64,000 nt of DNA from assembly GCF_009742705.1 (NCBI RefSeq), contig NZ_WPCU01000010.1, positions 633,911-697,910 of the forward strand, in the 5' to 3' direction. Made by a program: the position numbers and the translations under genes. Below are positions 1-9,708 of the stretch, one piece after another. Origin of the DNA: Auraticoccus cholistanensis (GTDB taxonomy: Bacteria; Actinomycetota; Actinomycetes; Propionibacteriales; Propionibacteriaceae). The notes beneath the pieces are model-generated. The model saw only the letters and a list, made by a program, of their open reading frames with translations. It was not told where the DNA came from and did not search any database. The number at the start of each line of letters is the position of its first letter. The stretch's first letter is position 1.

Positions 1-65
1 CCACCGTGGCCGCCGCGCTCCTGCCGCGCGCCGCCACGGCCCCTCACCGACCCCCGGAGCACCCG

Positions 66-2216
66 ATGACCCCTGTGACGACCCCTGTCTTCGACCTCCC
101 CGACCACCTCGCCGACAAGGCGGACCCGGCCCTGGTCGCCGCCGACGAGCAGCACCTGGCCGCCGTCGCCCGCGCGCTGGCGGAGCAGGTCGCCGACCTC
201 TCCGACCGCCTCGACGTGCTGCGCCGCTCCCCCGGCGGCAAGGGCCGCGGGGCCCTCGACCGCGACCTGGAGATCCACCGGCTGAGCGGTCGGCTCCGGG
301 TGCTGCGGCGCTTCGGCCTCGACGTGTGCCTGGGCCGGATGGTCCTCGCGGCGGGCTCCGAGCCGGTGTACGTCGGCCGGCTCGGCCTCAGCGACGGCTC
401 GGGCCGCCGGCTGCTGGTCGACTGGCGCTCCCCCGCCGCCGAGCCGTTCTTCGCCGCCACCCACGCCTCGCCGATGGGCCTGCTCAGCCGGCGCCGCTAC
501 CGCTGGACGCGGGGCCGGGTGAGCGACTACTGGGACGAGGTCTTCACCGCCGACGGGCTGCAGGGCCACGCCGCGCTCGACGACCAGTCGGCCTTCATCG
601 CCAGCCTGGGCAGCACCCGCTCGGCCCGGATGCGCGACGTGCTCAGCACCATCCAGGCGGACCAGGACGCCATCATCCGCGCCGGCTCCCGCGGCACCCT
701 GGTCGTCGAGGGCGGTCCCGGCACCGGCAAGACGGTGGTCGCGCTGCACCGCGCCGCCTACCTGCTCTACTCCGACCCGCGGCTGGGTCCCGGGCGGGGC
801 GGGGTGCTCTTCGTCGGCCCGCACCAGCCCTACCTGTCCTACGTCGCCGACGTGCTCCCCGGTCTGGGCGAGGAGGGCGTGCTGACCTGCACGGTGCGCG
901 ACCTCGTCCCGGAGGGGGCGGCCGCGCAGCCCGAGGCCGACCCCGAGGTGGCGCGGCTCAAGGCGTCGGCGGAGATGGTGCGCGCCGTCGAGCCGGCCGT
1001 CGCCCTCTACGAGGAGCCGCCCACCGAGGGGATGACGGTCGAGACGCCGTGGGCCGACCTGTGGGTCAGCCCCGCGGACTGGGCGGAGGCCTTCGGGTCG
1101 GTGGAGCCCGGGACCCCGCACAACGAGGCCCGCGACCAGGTCTGGGAGGCGCTGCTGGACCTGCTGGTCGACCAGCTCAACGACGAGGAGGTCCCGGCCG
1201 AGCTGCTGCGCCGCACGCTGGCCCGCGACGTCGGGCTCGCCCGCGCACTCGACCGGGCCTGGCCGGTGCTGGAGGCGCCCGAGCTGGTGGCCGACCTGTG
1301 GTCAGTGCCGGCCTACCTGCGCCGCTGCGCCCCGTGGCTGGACCCCGACGACGTGCGGAGGCTGCAGCGCGAGGAGACCTCGCCCTGGACGGTCTCCGAC
1401 CTGCCGCTGCTGGACGCCGCCCGGCAGCGGCTGGGCGACCCGCAGGCGTCCCGGCGCCGGCGGCGCCGCGAGGCCGAGGTCGCGGCCCAGCGCGAGTACA
1501 TGGACCGGGTCGTGGACGACCTGATCGCGGCCGACGACGACGGGGAGGGGCTGGTGACGGCGCTGCGGCAGCGGGACCTGCGCGACGCCCTGGTGGACGA
1601 GGGGGCGCTGCCGCCCGCGGACCCGGACCTGCTCGCCGGTCCCTTCAGCCACGTGGTGGTGGACGAGGCGCAGGAGCTGACCGACGCGGAGTGGCAGATG
1701 CTGGTGCGGCGGTGCCCGTCGCGCAGCTTCACCGTCGTCGGGGACCGGGCGCAGGCCCGCCACGGCTTCCCGGGCTCGTGGTCGGACCGGCTGGCGCGGG
1801 TGGGGCTGGACCGGGTCGAGCTGACCTCGCTCAGCATCAACTACCGCACGCCGCAGGAGGTCATGGCCGAGGCCGAGCCGGTGATCCGCAGCGTGCTCCC
1901 GCAGGCCGCCGTGCCCCGGTCGGTGCGCAGCAGCGGGCTGCCCGTGGTGCACGCCGGCACGGCCGACCTGGCGGGGATCGTCGACGGCTGGCTGGCCGCG
2001 CACCACGAGGGGACCGTCTGCGTCGTCGGCGACCCCAGCTTCCCGCCCCGCCCCCGGGTCCGCTCGCTGTCGCCCGAGCAGGTCAAGGGTCTGGAGTTCG
2101 ACCTGGTCGTGCTGGTCGCCCCCGAGCGGTTCGGGACGGGTGTGGCGGGGACGGTCGACCGCTACGTCGCGATGACCCGGGCCACGAGGCAGCTGGTGGT
2201 GCTCAGCGCTGCCTGA
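66..2216 (+). CDS. helR: HelR-like RNA polymerase recycling motor ATPase
   Basis: A 716-residue member of the HelD/UvrD-like superfamily 1 ATPases. It resembles HelR, which in Streptomyces pulls stalled or rifamycin-bound RNA polymerase off DNA and gives rifamycin tolerance. The N terminus carries the FDLPDHL and KADPALVAADEQH segments that I associate with HelR. The Walker A motif GGPGTGKT is at residues 216-223, DEAQ at 533-536, GDRAQ shortly after, and a YVAMTRA motif lies close to the C terminus. An in-frame ATG exists at 6, but the ATG at 66 has GGAG about six bases upstream and gives the usual N terminus. The last 14 bases overlap the convergent glycerate kinase gene. The promoter lies outside the window. 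The family is certain; the HelR rather than generic HelD assignment is likely. Confidence 0.85.
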   Translation: MTPVTTPVFDLPDHLADKADPALVAADEQHLAAVARALAEQVADLSDRLDVLRRSPGGKGRGALDRDLEIHRLSGRLRVLRRFGLDVCLGRMVLAAGSEPVYVGRLGLSDGSGRRLLVDWRSPAAEPFFAATHASPMGLLSRRRYRWTRGRVSDYWDEVFTADGLQGHAALDDQSAFIASLGSTRSARMRDVLSTIQADQDAIIRAGSRGTLVVEGGPGTGKTVVALHRAAYLLYSDPRLGPGRGGVLFVGPHQPYLSYVADVLPGLGEEGVLTCTVRDLVPEGAAAQPEADPEVARLKASAEMVRAVEPAVALYEEPPTEGMTVETPWADLWVSPADWAEAFGSVEPGTPHNEARDQVWEALLDLLVDQLNDEEVPAELLRRTLARDVGLARALDRAWPVLEAPELVADLWSVPAYLRRCAPWLDPDDVRRLQREETSPWTVSDLPLLDAARQRLGDPQASRRRRRREAEVAAQREYMDRVVDDLIAADDDGEGLVTALRQRDLRDALVDEGALPPADPDLLAGPFSHVVVDEAQELTDAEWQMLVRRCPSRSFTVVGDRAQARHGFPGSWSDRLARVGLDRVELTSLSINYRTPQEVMAEAEPVIRSVLPQAAVPRSVRSSGLPVVHAGTADLAGIVDGWLAAHHEGTVCVVGDPSFPPRPRVRSLSPEQVKGLEFDLVVLVAPERFGTGVAGTVDRYVAMTRATRQLVVLSAA

Positions 2217-3360
2217 GGGCCGGCCGGGCCGCGACCCAGTCGGCGACCGCCCGCTCCGCGGCCAGCCGGGTCCAGCGGGCGGCCTCGCCGATGGCCGAGG
2301 CCACGTCGGGGGCCAGGTCCGCGCAGGCGGCCGCGCCCACCACGCCGTGGCCGGCCAGCGCGGCCCGGTCGGCGGTCACCACACCGGCCACGGCGAGCAC
2401 GTCGATACCGGAGCCGGCGGCGAGGTCGGCCACGCCGATCGGGCCCTTGCCGCGCAGCGACTGGGCGTCCAGGGAGCCCTCGCCGGTCAGCACCAGGTCG
2501 GCCCCGGCCACCGCCTCGGCCAGCCCCAGCAGGTCGGCCACCAGGTCGAAGCCGTTGCGGAGCCGGACGGGGGCGCCCAGCAGCGGGGCGCAGGCCAGGA
2601 AGGCGGCGGGCAGCCCGCCGGCCGCCCCGGCTCCCGGCACGTCGACGTCGACCCCGGTGGCCTCGCGCAGCACCTCGGCCCACCGCCGCAGCGCCGCGTC
2701 GAGGGCGGCGACGAGGGCCGGGTCGGCGCCCTTCTGCGGCGCGAACACCACCGCGGCGCCGTGCGGACCGGTCAGCGGGCTGTCCACGTCGCAGGCGAAG
2801 GAGATGCTGGCGTGGGCCAGCCGCGGCTCGAGCCCCGACAGGTCCACGGCGGCGGCGTCGCGCAGCGCCAGCCCACCCAGCGGCAGGTCGCGGCCGTCGG
2901 CGTCGAGCACCCGGGCGCCGAGGGCCCGCAGCGCACCGGAGCCGCCGTCGGTCATCGCCGAGCCGCCGATGCCCACCACCACCTCGTGCGCGCCGGCGTC
3001 CAGGGCGGCGCGCACCAGCTCGCCGGAGCCGAAGCAGTGCGCGGCGGCCGCCGTCTCCGGCGTCGGGGTGACCAGCGCCAGGCCGCTGGCCCGGGCGGTC
3101 TCCAGCACGGCGCGGCCGTCGTCGAACAGGGCCCAGTCCGCGGTGACGTGCTCGTCCAGCGGGCCGCGGACCACCGTGCTCTCCGGTCGGGCGCCGGCGG
3201 CCAGCGCGACCTCGCAGGTGCCCTCGCCGCCGTCGGCGATGGGGAGCACGGTGACCTCGGCCTCCGGCAGCACCGAGCGCACGCCGGCGGCCATCGCCTC
3301 ACCGGCCTGCCGGGCGGTGAGCGAGCCCTTGAACTTGTCCGGCGCCACCAGTACGCGCAT
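2203..3360 (-). CDS. Glycerate kinase (GlxK/GarK type)
   Basis: Phosphorylates D-glycerate with ATP in the cytoplasm, feeding glycerate from glyoxylate or sugar-acid catabolism into glycolysis. The 385-residue product begins RVLVAPDKFKGSLTARQ, the standard N terminus of this family, and has the glycine-rich stretch VGIGGSAMTDGGSGAL near residues 120-140; the length is normal. The start at 3360 is chosen over the ATG 45 bases upstream because GAGAGG precedes it and the family motif begins at once. It lies 68 bases downstream of the threonine dehydratase gene and may be co-transcribed with it and benE. The 3' end overlaps helR by 14 bases on the opposite strand. Confidence 0.92.
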   Translation of the reverse strand: MRVLVAPDKFKGSLTARQAGEAMAAGVRSVLPEAEVTVLPIADGGEGTCEVALAAGARPESTVVRGPLDEHVTADWALFDDGRAVLETARASGLALVTPTPETAAAAHCFGSGELVRAALDAGAHEVVVGIGGSAMTDGGSGALRALGARVLDADGRDLPLGGLALRDAAAVDLSGLEPRLAHASISFACDVDSPLTGPHGAAVVFAPQKGADPALVAALDAALRRWAEVLREATGVDVDVPGAGAAGGLPAAFLACAPLLGAPVRLRNGFDLVADLLGLAEAVAGADLVLTGEGSLDAQSLRGKGPIGVADLAAGSGIDVLAVAGVVTADRAALAGHGVVGAAACADLAPDVASAIGEAARWTRLAAERAVADWVAARPALRQR

Positions 3361-3428
3361 CGGTCCACCTCTCGTCCGTGCGCCCGCGGTGGCGCCCGCA
3401 GGCATTCTGGCGCACCCCGCCGGGGCGA

Positions 3429-4400
3429 TCAGCCGGCGCTCGCGGCGAACGCGGCCTCCAGCACGTCGTGGTCGGCGTTGCCGCCGGTGAGCACCAGCCC
3501 GATCCGCCGCCCGGCGTTGGCCTCCCGCTCCGCCGTCGCGGCGGCGAGGCCGAGGGCGCCAGCCGGCTCGACCAGGTTGTGGGTGGCGCGGTACAGCTCG
3601 ACCATCGCCTGCTTGGCCTGCTGGTCGCTGACCACGACGACGCGCACGCCGCCGGCGACCATGGTCGCCACCGCCGAGGGGTCCGGCACGCGGCAGGCCA
3701 CCCCGTCGACGAACGTGTCAGCGCGCTCGGTCGCCACCGGGCGGCCGGCCGCCACCGACAGCGCGTAGGCCGGTGCCCCCTCGGCCACCACCCCGACCAC
3801 CTCGGTCGACAGCCCCAGCAGGTCGCGGACGGCCAGGTGGGCGCTGATCCCCGACCCCATCCCCACCGGCACGTAGACCCGGTCCAGGCCCGGGGCGTCC
3901 TCGTGCATCTCCGCCGGGTAGGTGGCCACCCCCTCGACCAGCCACGGGTGGATGGCCGGCACCATGTGCAGACCCCTCTCCTCGGCCAGCGTGCGGGCGT
4001 GCTCGACCGACTCCTGGAAGTCGGAGCCGTGGACGACCACCTCGGCCCCGTAGGCGCGGGTGGCGGCGTCCTTGTCCGGGGAGTTGCCGACCGGCACCAC
4101 GATGGTCACCGGCACCCCGAAGACCCCGCCGGCGTAGGCCAGCGACTGCGCGTGGTTGCCGCGGCTGGCCGAGATCACCCCGCGCCCGGGCTGCTCCTCG
4201 CGGAGCCGGGAGAGGTAGGTAAGCCCGCCGCGGACCTTGAAGGCGGCGGTCGGGTTGTGGTTCTCGTGCTTGAGCCAGGTCTCGGTGCCGGTGAGCCGCT
4301 CCAGCAGCGGCCAGCGACGGGTCGCGGTGCGCAGGACGTGCGGGGCGACGACCTGCCGGGCCCGGGTGAGGGCGTCGGCCGAGACGGTGAGCGTGGTCAT
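3429..4400 (-). CDS. Threonine/serine dehydratase (PLP, IlvA/TdcB family)
   Basis: A 323-residue PLP-dependent fold-type II lyase, expected to deaminate threonine or serine (or a related hydroxy-amino acid) to a 2-oxo acid and ammonia. The Schiff-base lysine is K55 in AAFKVRGG, SRGNHAQ follows near residues 79-85, and a glycine-rich loop PVGMGSG binds phosphate. There is no C-terminal ACT domain, so it is like the short catabolic enzymes rather than the feedback-regulated biosynthetic form. The gene starts only 20 bases after benE ends, which suggests one transcript. A role in using hydroxy-amino acids together with glycerate kinase is possible but unproven; the substrate cannot be fixed from sequence. 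Confidence 0.85.
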   Translation of the reverse strand: MTTLTVSADALTRARQVVAPHVLRTATRRWPLLERLTGTETWLKHENHNPTAAFKVRGGLTYLSRLREEQPGRGVISASRGNHAQSLAYAGGVFGVPVTIVVPVGNSPDKDAATRAYGAEVVVHGSDFQESVEHARTLAEERGLHMVPAIHPWLVEGVATYPAEMHEDAPGLDRVYVPVGMGSGISAHLAVRDLLGLSTEVVGVVAEGAPAYALSVAAGRPVATERADTFVDGVACRVPDPSAVATMVAGGVRVVVVSDQQAKQAMVELYRATHNLVEPAGALGLAAATAEREANAGRRIGLVLTGGNADHDVLEAAFAASAG

Positions 4401-4420
4401 GGTCCCAGTCTGGCGCCGGG

Positions 4421-5698
4421 TCAGCCGGTGCGGCGAGGGCTCGCCGCGGTGCGGGCGTCCGCCGGTGCCGGGTCCTCGACGCCGGCCGGCCCCGCGGACG
4501 GCGCGGGCGGGCTGGGAGGCGGACCGCCACCGAGCACGGCGCGGGCCAGCAGCCCGGCCAGCAGGGCCCAGAAGGCGGCGCTGACCCCGGCGACGGCGAT
4601 CCCGGACGCGGCGGTGGCGAAGGTGATGACGACCGGGACGTGCCCACCGGGCTCGGCCAGCGCGGCCCGCAGCGAGGAGGCGAGCGTGCCCAGCAGGGCC
4701 AGTCCGGCCACCGCGGCGATCACCCCGGCCGGGGCGAGCAGCACCAGCGCCCCGAACGCGGCGGAGGCGGCGCCGAGCAGCAGCAGCACGGTGCCGCTGG
4801 TCACGCTGGCGATCCAGCGCCGGGAGCGGTCCTCCCCCGCCTCCGGCCCCGCCGCCAGCGCGGCGCTGATCGCGGCGAGGTTGATGGCGTGCCCTCCGGC
4901 CGGCGCTCCGAGCAGCGTGCCGACGCCGGTCACGACCATCGACCGGCGCCACGGCACCGGGTAGCCCAGACCCTTCATCACCGCGACCCCCGGCACGTTC
5001 TGGGAGGCCATCGTCACCAGGTAGAGCGGCAGCGTGATGCCGACCACCGCGGCGAGCGACAGCTCGGGGGCGGTCAGCTCGACCCGCGGCAGCAGCGTCG
5101 CCGGGTCGACCCTGGAGCCGGCGGCGCCGACGTGCACGGCGATCACCACCGCGGCGGCGAGGAAGGCCAGCGGCGAGGCCCAGCGGGGCGCGAGCCGCAG
5201 GGCCAGCAGCCACACGAGCACGACCGGCCCCACGGCCAGCGGGTTGGTCGCCAGCCCGGTGACCGGTCCCAGGCACAGCTGGAGCAGCACGCCGGCGAGC
5301 ATCGCCTGGGCCACCGGGGCGGGGATGCGCCCGATCAGGGCCCCGAGCGGCGGCACCAGCCCGGTGAGGACGATCAGCACGCCGGTCAGCAGGAAGGCAC
5401 CGACGGCCGCGGGCCAGCCGCCCTCGACCGGTGCGGTGGTGGCCAGCAGCGCCGCTCCGGGGGTGGACCAGGCGACCGTGATCGGCACCCGGGTGGACCA
5501 GGCCAGCACGATCGAGCCGAGCCCCATGGTGACGCTCACGGCCAGCAGCCCGCTGGCGGCCTGGGCCGGGTCGGCGCCGACGCCGGCGAGCCCGGCCAGC
5601 ACGACGACGAAGGCGCTGGTGAAGCCGACCAGGCCCGAGACCACCCCTGCGGAGACGGGTCGGAGCAGGCTCGGCGCCGTCGTGGTCTGCGTGGTCAT
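4421..5698 (-). CDS. benE: BenE-family benzoate/H+ symporter-like membrane protein
   Basis: A 425-residue polytopic inner-membrane protein with about a dozen hydrophobic segments. The N-terminal region, with GVVSGLVGFTSAFVVVLAGL and later VAWSTPGAALL, matches the BenE family, whose characterised member takes up benzoate with protons. A GGAGGGGAG ribosome site lies about seven bases before the ATG. It is the first gene of a probable benE-dehydratase-glycerate kinase transcript and is divergent from the MmyB-type regulator at 5922. No aromatic-degradation genes are nearby, so benzoate as the real substrate is uncertain. Confidence 0.85.
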   Translation of the reverse strand: MTTQTTTAPSLLRPVSAGVVSGLVGFTSAFVVVLAGLAGVGADPAQAASGLLAVSVTMGLGSIVLAWSTRVPITVAWSTPGAALLATTAPVEGGWPAAVGAFLLTGVLIVLTGLVPPLGALIGRIPAPVAQAMLAGVLLQLCLGPVTGLATNPLAVGPVVLVWLLALRLAPRWASPLAFLAAAVVIAVHVGAAGSRVDPATLLPRVELTAPELSLAAVVGITLPLYLVTMASQNVPGVAVMKGLGYPVPWRRSMVVTGVGTLLGAPAGGHAINLAAISAALAAGPEAGEDRSRRWIASVTSGTVLLLLGAASAAFGALVLLAPAGVIAAVAGLALLGTLASSLRAALAEPGGHVPVVITFATAASGIAVAGVSAAFWALLAGLLARAVLGGGPPPSPPAPSAGPAGVEDPAPADARTAASPRRTG

Positions 5699-5908
5699 GC
5701 CGCGGCTCCCCTCCCGGGTGGTCGGTGGGCGAGCCGGGTCACCGGCGGCGCGGTCCGCGGCTCGGCGGTCACGCTACCGGCCGCCACCGGCACGCTGCCG
5801 GCGTCCCACCGCCCGACCGGGACGGGCCCGCCGTGCGGGTGGCGGTGCGCTGAGGGGGCCTGCTCATGGGGGGTACAGGCTCGCCCTCCCACACCGCCGG
5901 GCGGGACC

Positions 5909-5922
5909 TACCGTGGGAGACG
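5909..5922 (+). promoter_or_regulatory. Leaderless promoter -10 box of the MmyB-type regulator
   Basis: TACCGT at 5909-5914 is followed by seven bases and then the GTG at 5922. This is the same spacing as the other leaderless starts in the window, and it favours 5922 over the in-frame GTG at 5913, which lies inside the -10 box. Confidence 0.5.
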
Positions 5923-6803
5923 TGAACGACGATCCCGGCCGCGCGGCCATCCGCGACTTCCTCACCACCCGACGGGCGAGGCTGACGCCCGCGCAGGTGG
6001 GGCTGCAGCCGGGCGGAGGACGCCGTCGGGTCGCCGGGCTGCGCCGGGAGGAGGTGGCGGTGCTCGCCGGCGTCAGCACCGACTGGTACACCCGGCTGGA
6101 GAAGGGTCACGTCAGCGGCGTCTCCGACGAGGTCTTGGACGCGGTGGCCCGGGCGCTGCAGCTCGACGAGGCCGAGCGGGTGTACCTGTTCGACCTGGCC
6201 CGGGCCGGCCGCCGGGCGAGCCGGGCCCCCCGACGGCGTCGATCGACCGTGCTGCCCGAGCGCATCCAGTGGATGCTCGACTCCATGTCGGGGTCGGCCG
6301 CCTTCGTGGCGAACGGCCGGATGGACGTGCTGGCCGCCAACGACCTCGCCCGCGCCCTCTACGCCCCGATGTTCGCGGGGACGGCGCCCGGCGAGGACCG
6401 GCCGGCCAACATCGCCCGCTTCCAGTTCCTGGACCCAGCCGCCCGCGAGCTCATCCCGGACTGGGAGGGGGCCACGGGCGTCACGGCGGCCCTGCTGCGC
6501 ACCGAGGCCGGGCGCGACCCGGGCAACCGGGACCTGCGCCAGCTGGTCGGCGAGCTCTCGACGCTGAGCGAGGACTTCCGGACCCGGTGGGCCGCGCACG
6601 ACGTCCGGCTGCACCACGCGGGCCACAAGCAGTTCGTCCACCCCGACGTCGGGCCGCTCGACCTCGTCTACCACTCCATGGACGTCTCGGCCGACGGCAG
6701 CCGCACGCTGGTGATGACCGTCTACACCGCCGAGCCCGGCACCGACTCCGCCGACCGGCTGCAGCTGCTGGCCAGCTGGGCCGCCTCGCGCGCCTCCCTC
6801 TGA
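5922..6803 (+). CDS. XRE/MmyB-like helix-turn-helix transcriptional regulator
   Basis: A 293-residue regulator with an N-terminal helix-turn-helix at about residues 40-61 (LRREEVAVLAGVSTDWYTRLEKG) and a C-terminal MmyB-type ligand-binding (PAS-like) domain at about 100-285. The family is abundant in actinomycetes and usually controls neighbouring oxidoreductase or efflux genes in response to a small ligand, possibly a fatty acid. It is divergent from benE and codirectional with the cupin, alcohol dehydrogenase and MFS genes, so it may control either side. The start is placed at GTG 5922, seven bases after a TACCGT -10 box, because no normally spaced ribosome site is present. Confidence 0.85.
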   Translation: MNDDPGRAAIRDFLTTRRARLTPAQVGLQPGGGRRRVAGLRREEVAVLAGVSTDWYTRLEKGHVSGVSDEVLDAVARALQLDEAERVYLFDLARAGRRASRAPRRRRSTVLPERIQWMLDSMSGSAAFVANGRMDVLAANDLARALYAPMFAGTAPGEDRPANIARFQFLDPAARELIPDWEGATGVTAALLRTEAGRDPGNRDLRQLVGELSTLSEDFRTRWAAHDVRLHHAGHKQFVHPDVGPLDLVYHSMDVSADGSRTLVMTVYTAEPGTDSADRLQLLASWAASRASL

Positions 6804-6874
6804 GCCGGCCGGCGACCCCGCCACCCGTTCCCGCACCCCGCACCCCGCACCCGCACCCGCACCCGAGAAGGACC

Positions 6875-7285
6875 ATGCAGATCACCCGCAGCACCCTCAC
6901 CACCGTCAAGGGCCCCCGCGACTGGTTCACCGGCGACGTCTGGATCGACGCCGTGGCCGCCGCACCGCCGCCGTCACGGGTCAGCGCCAACCTGGTGCAC
7001 TTCACGCCCGGCGCCCGCACCCACTGGCACCGCCATCCGCTGAGCCAGACCGTCTTCGTCACCGAGGGCGTCGGTCTCTGCCAGCGGCGCGGTGGTCCGG
7101 TCGAGGTCATCCGTCCCGGAGACCGCGTGCTCTTCGAGGCCGACGAGGAGCACTGGCACGGCGCCGCCCCCGACCGGCTGATGGTCCACCTGGCCATCAA
7201 CGAGGGCGACGCCGACCACGACGTCGTGCACTGGCTCTCCCCCGTCACCGACGAGGAGTACGCGGCCGCCCCGGCCACCAGCTGA
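6875..7285 (+). CDS. Cupin-domain protein
   Basis: A 136-residue single-domain cupin. The first cupin box shows [13 protein letters not shown] with a G some residues later, giving two or three possible metal-ligand histidines. The second box includes the RPGD and EHWHGAAP segment, whose histidine completes a typical metal site. Such proteins include carboxymuconolactone-decarboxylase-associated cupins and small dioxygenases, but the reaction cannot be told here. GAGAAGGA precedes the ATG. It sits between the MmyB-type regulator and the alcohol dehydrogenase, an association often seen in actinobacteria. Just upstream, 6830-6865 is a short CCCGCAC-type repeat tract. Confidence 0.85.
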   Translation: MQITRSTLTTVKGPRDWFTGDVWIDAVAAAPPPSRVSANLVHFTPGARTHWHRHPLSQTVFVTEGVGLCQRRGGPVEVIRPGDRVLFEADEEHWHGAAPDRLMVHLAINEGDADHDVVHWLSPVTDEEYAAAPATS

Positions 7286-7421
7286 CCCCCTCCGGCCACC
7301 TCGAACCACCCACCTCCTGGCCACCACGCCCGGACCACCCGACCGGGCCGGCCCCGCCCGGACGACCGTCGACCGGGCGCGCACCCGCGCGCCCGGGAAC
7401 CCACCACGAAGGAGCTCCCCC

Positions 7422-8462
7422 ATGCGCGTCCCCGCCTACGCCGCCCCCGCCGCCGGCCAGCCGCTGGCCCCCACCGTCGTCGAGCGTCGCCAGGTCGGCG
7501 CCCGCGACGTCCTGATCCAGATCCAGTACGCCGGCATCTGCCACTCCGACATCCACACCGTGAACGGCGACTGGGGTCCGCAGCCCTTCCCGGTGGTGCC
7601 GGGCCACGAGATCGTCGGCGTCGTGGCCGAGGTCGGAGCTGCCGTGACCCGCCACCGCGTCGGCGACCGGGTCGGGGTCGGCTGCATGGTGGCCTCCTGC
7701 CGCGAGTGCCGCAGCTGCCTCGACGGTGACGAGCAGTACTGCCTGCAGGGCATGGTCCCGACCTACGCGGGCACCGACCGCGACGGCACCACCACCCAGG
7801 GCGGCTACTCCAGCCACGTCGTCGTCGATGCCGACTACGTGCTGTCCGTCCCCGAGAGCCTCGACCCGGCCGCCGCGGCCCCGCTGCTGTGCGCCGGCAT
7901 CACCACCTACGCGCCGCTGCGCCGCTGGGGGGTCGGGCCGGGCACCCGGGTGGCGGTCGTCGGGCTGGGCGGCCTGGGCCACCTGGCGGTCAAGATCGCC
8001 GCCGCGCTGGGCGCCGAGGTCACCGTGCTGTCGCAGTCGCTGAAGAAGCAGGAGGACGGGCTGCGGCTCGGCGCGCAGCACTACTTCGCGACGTCGGACC
8101 CGGCCACCTTCACCGAGCTCGCGGGCCGCTTCGACCTGGTCCTCAACACCGTCAGCGCCGCCATCGACGTCGACGCCTACCTGTCGCTGCTCGCCGTGGA
8201 CGGCACGCTGGTCAACGTCGGCGCTCCGGCGGAGCCGCTGAGCCTCGACGTCTTCTCGCTGATCGGCGCCCGCCGCTCCTTCGCCGGCTCCATGATCGGC
8301 GGCATCGCGCTGACCCAGGAGATGCTCGACTTCTGCGCCGAGCACGGCATCGGGGCCGAGGTCGAGGTGATCCCCGCCGAGCGGGTGAACGAGGCCTACG
8401 AGCGGGTGCTCGCCTCCGACGTCCGCTACCGCTTCGTCATCGACACCGCAACGCTCTCCTGA
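7422..8462 (+). CDS. Zinc-dependent NAD(P) alcohol dehydrogenase (YahK/cinnamyl alcohol dehydrogenase type)
   Basis: A 346-residue medium-chain dehydrogenase/reductase that should interconvert alcohols and aldehydes with NAD(P)H. The catalytic zinc ligands are in GICHSD and GHE. A structural zinc site is formed by [15 protein letters not shown], and the Rossmann motif is [17 protein letters not shown] is placed well before the ATG. Five bases separate its stop from the start of the MFS gene, so the two are probably translated from one message. With the cupin and an efflux protein under an MmyB-type regulator, a role in detoxifying a reactive aldehyde or aromatic compound is plausible. Confidence 0.9.
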   Translation: MRVPAYAAPAAGQPLAPTVVERRQVGARDVLIQIQYAGICHSDIHTVNGDWGPQPFPVVPGHEIVGVVAEVGAAVTRHRVGDRVGVGCMVASCRECRSCLDGDEQYCLQGMVPTYAGTDRDGTTTQGGYSSHVVVDADYVLSVPESLDPAAAAPLLCAGITTYAPLRRWGVGPGTRVAVVGLGGLGHLAVKIAAALGAEVTVLSQSLKKQEDGLRLGAQHYFATSDPATFTELAGRFDLVLNTVSAAIDVDAYLSLLAVDGTLVNVGAPAEPLSLDVFSLIGARRSFAGSMIGGIALTQEMLDFCAEHGIGAEVEVIPAERVNEAYERVLASDVRYRFVIDTATLS

Positions 8463-8467
8463 GCGCC

Positions 8468-9655
8468 GTGCCCACCACCGCAGCCGCCCGGCGGACGCGC
8501 CTGCCGTTGGTCGCCTACGTGCTGACGGCAGGCACGTTCCTGATGGGCACGACCGAGTTCGTCGTCGCCGGGCTGCTGCCGCAGGTCGCCGCCGACTTCG
8601 GCACCACGGTCGCCCAGGCGGGGCTGAGCATCACGGTCTTCGCCGTCGGCATGATCGTCGGTGCCCCCTCGACGGCGCTGCTGACCCTGCGGCTGCCACG
8701 ACGCCTCACCCTCACCCTCGCCCTGGCGGTGTACGCCGTCGGGCACGTGGTGGTCGGCTCCACCGCCAGCTTCGAGCTGCTGCTGGCAGCCCGGTTCCTG
8801 ACCGCGGTGGCGACGGGGGCGTTCTGGGCGGTCGGCTCGGTGGTGGCCGCCCACGCCGCCGGGCCGGCCGCGAGCTCGCGCGCACTCGGCCTGGTGCTCG
8901 GGGGCGGGATGCTGGCCAACGTCCTCGGTGTCCCGGCGGGCTCGCTGAGCGGGCAGCTCGTCGGCTGGCGCGGCACCTTCTGGGCGCTGGCCGTGCTGGC
9001 GCTGGTGGCCGCGGTGGCGGTCGTCCGCCTCGTCCCCGCCGACGGTCCGGGCCGGGTGGTGCCGTCGGTGCGGGCCGAGCTACGGGTGCTGCGCAGCGGA
9101 CGGCTGTGGCTCACGCTGGCGACCTGCGCGGGGATCACCGGTGGGGTGCTGTCCGTCTACAGCTACGTCGCCCCGCTGGTCACCGACCGGGCCGGGCTGT
9201 CGCCGGTGGTGATCCCGTTCGCGCTGATGGCCTTCGGCGTCGCGGCCCTCGTCGGCAGCGTGGTCGGCGGTCGTCTCGGCGACAACCACCCGTACGCGAC
9301 CTGCCTGGTCACCGCGGCCGCGAGCGTGCTCGCCTCGGCCGGGATCTGGGCCTTCTCGGCGTCACCGCCGGCGCTGCTCGGGCTGTTCACCCTGCTGGGT
9401 CTGGTGGGACTGTCGGCCAACCCGGTGCTGGTCGCCCTCGCGGTCCGCTCGGGCGGCGACGCCCCCACCCTGGCGGCGGCGATGCCGACCTCGATCTTCA
9501 ACCTGGGTACCGCGGTCGGCACCGGCATCACCAGCGCCGCCCTGGAGTCGGGCCTGGGCGCGACCGCCCCCGCCGTGGTGGGGACGGTCTCCGCCGTGCT
9601 GGTCTTCCTGCCGCTCACCACGCTCACGCTGCTCGCCCGCCGCCCGGCTCGCTGA
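8468..9655 (+). CDS. MFS transporter, drug/arabinose-efflux (DHA1) type
   Basis: A 395-residue major facilitator with about twelve membrane segments. The opening AYVLTAGTFLMGTTEFVVAGLLPQVA is the hallmark of the DHA1 drug:H+ antiporter branch that includes AraJ and the Cmx/CmrA chloramphenicol exporters. The GTG at 8468 is five bases past the dehydrogenase stop and has no strong ribosome site, suggesting translational coupling. The substrate is unknown. The convergent TetR-family gene immediately downstream could regulate this exporter, though such regulators more often diverge from their target. Confidence 0.87.
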   Translation: MPTTAAARRTRLPLVAYVLTAGTFLMGTTEFVVAGLLPQVAADFGTTVAQAGLSITVFAVGMIVGAPSTALLTLRLPRRLTLTLALAVYAVGHVVVGSTASFELLLAARFLTAVATGAFWAVGSVVAAHAAGPAASSRALGLVLGGGMLANVLGVPAGSLSGQLVGWRGTFWALAVLALVAAVAVVRLVPADGPGRVVPSVRAELRVLRSGRLWLTLATCAGITGGVLSVYSYVAPLVTDRAGLSPVVIPFALMAFGVAALVGSVVGGRLGDNHPYATCLVTAAASVLASAGIWAFSASPPALLGLFTLLGLVGLSANPVLVALAVRSGGDAPTLAAAMPTSIFNLGTAVGTGITSAALESGLGATAPAVVGTVSAVLVFLPLTTLTLLARRPAR

Positions 9656-9708
9656 CCGGCGTCCGGCGCGACCCGGACCAGGGTGGTGGCGGACCCGCCC
9701 GACGGTGC

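Noticed and set aside
326..3490. Very long open frames overlapping helR and glycerate kinase, and similar ones under rne, dinB, copA and the deacylase
   Set aside because: They are shadow frames caused by extreme GC content; their products are Arg/Pro/Gly/Ala-rich without domains and lie opposite or out of frame with well-recognised genes.
5864..5905. Operator for the MmyB regulator in the benE intergenic region (GGGGGGTACAGGC...GCCCTCCCACA)
   Set aside because: The two arms match only loosely once aligned, so the symmetry is not better than expected in GC-rich sequence.
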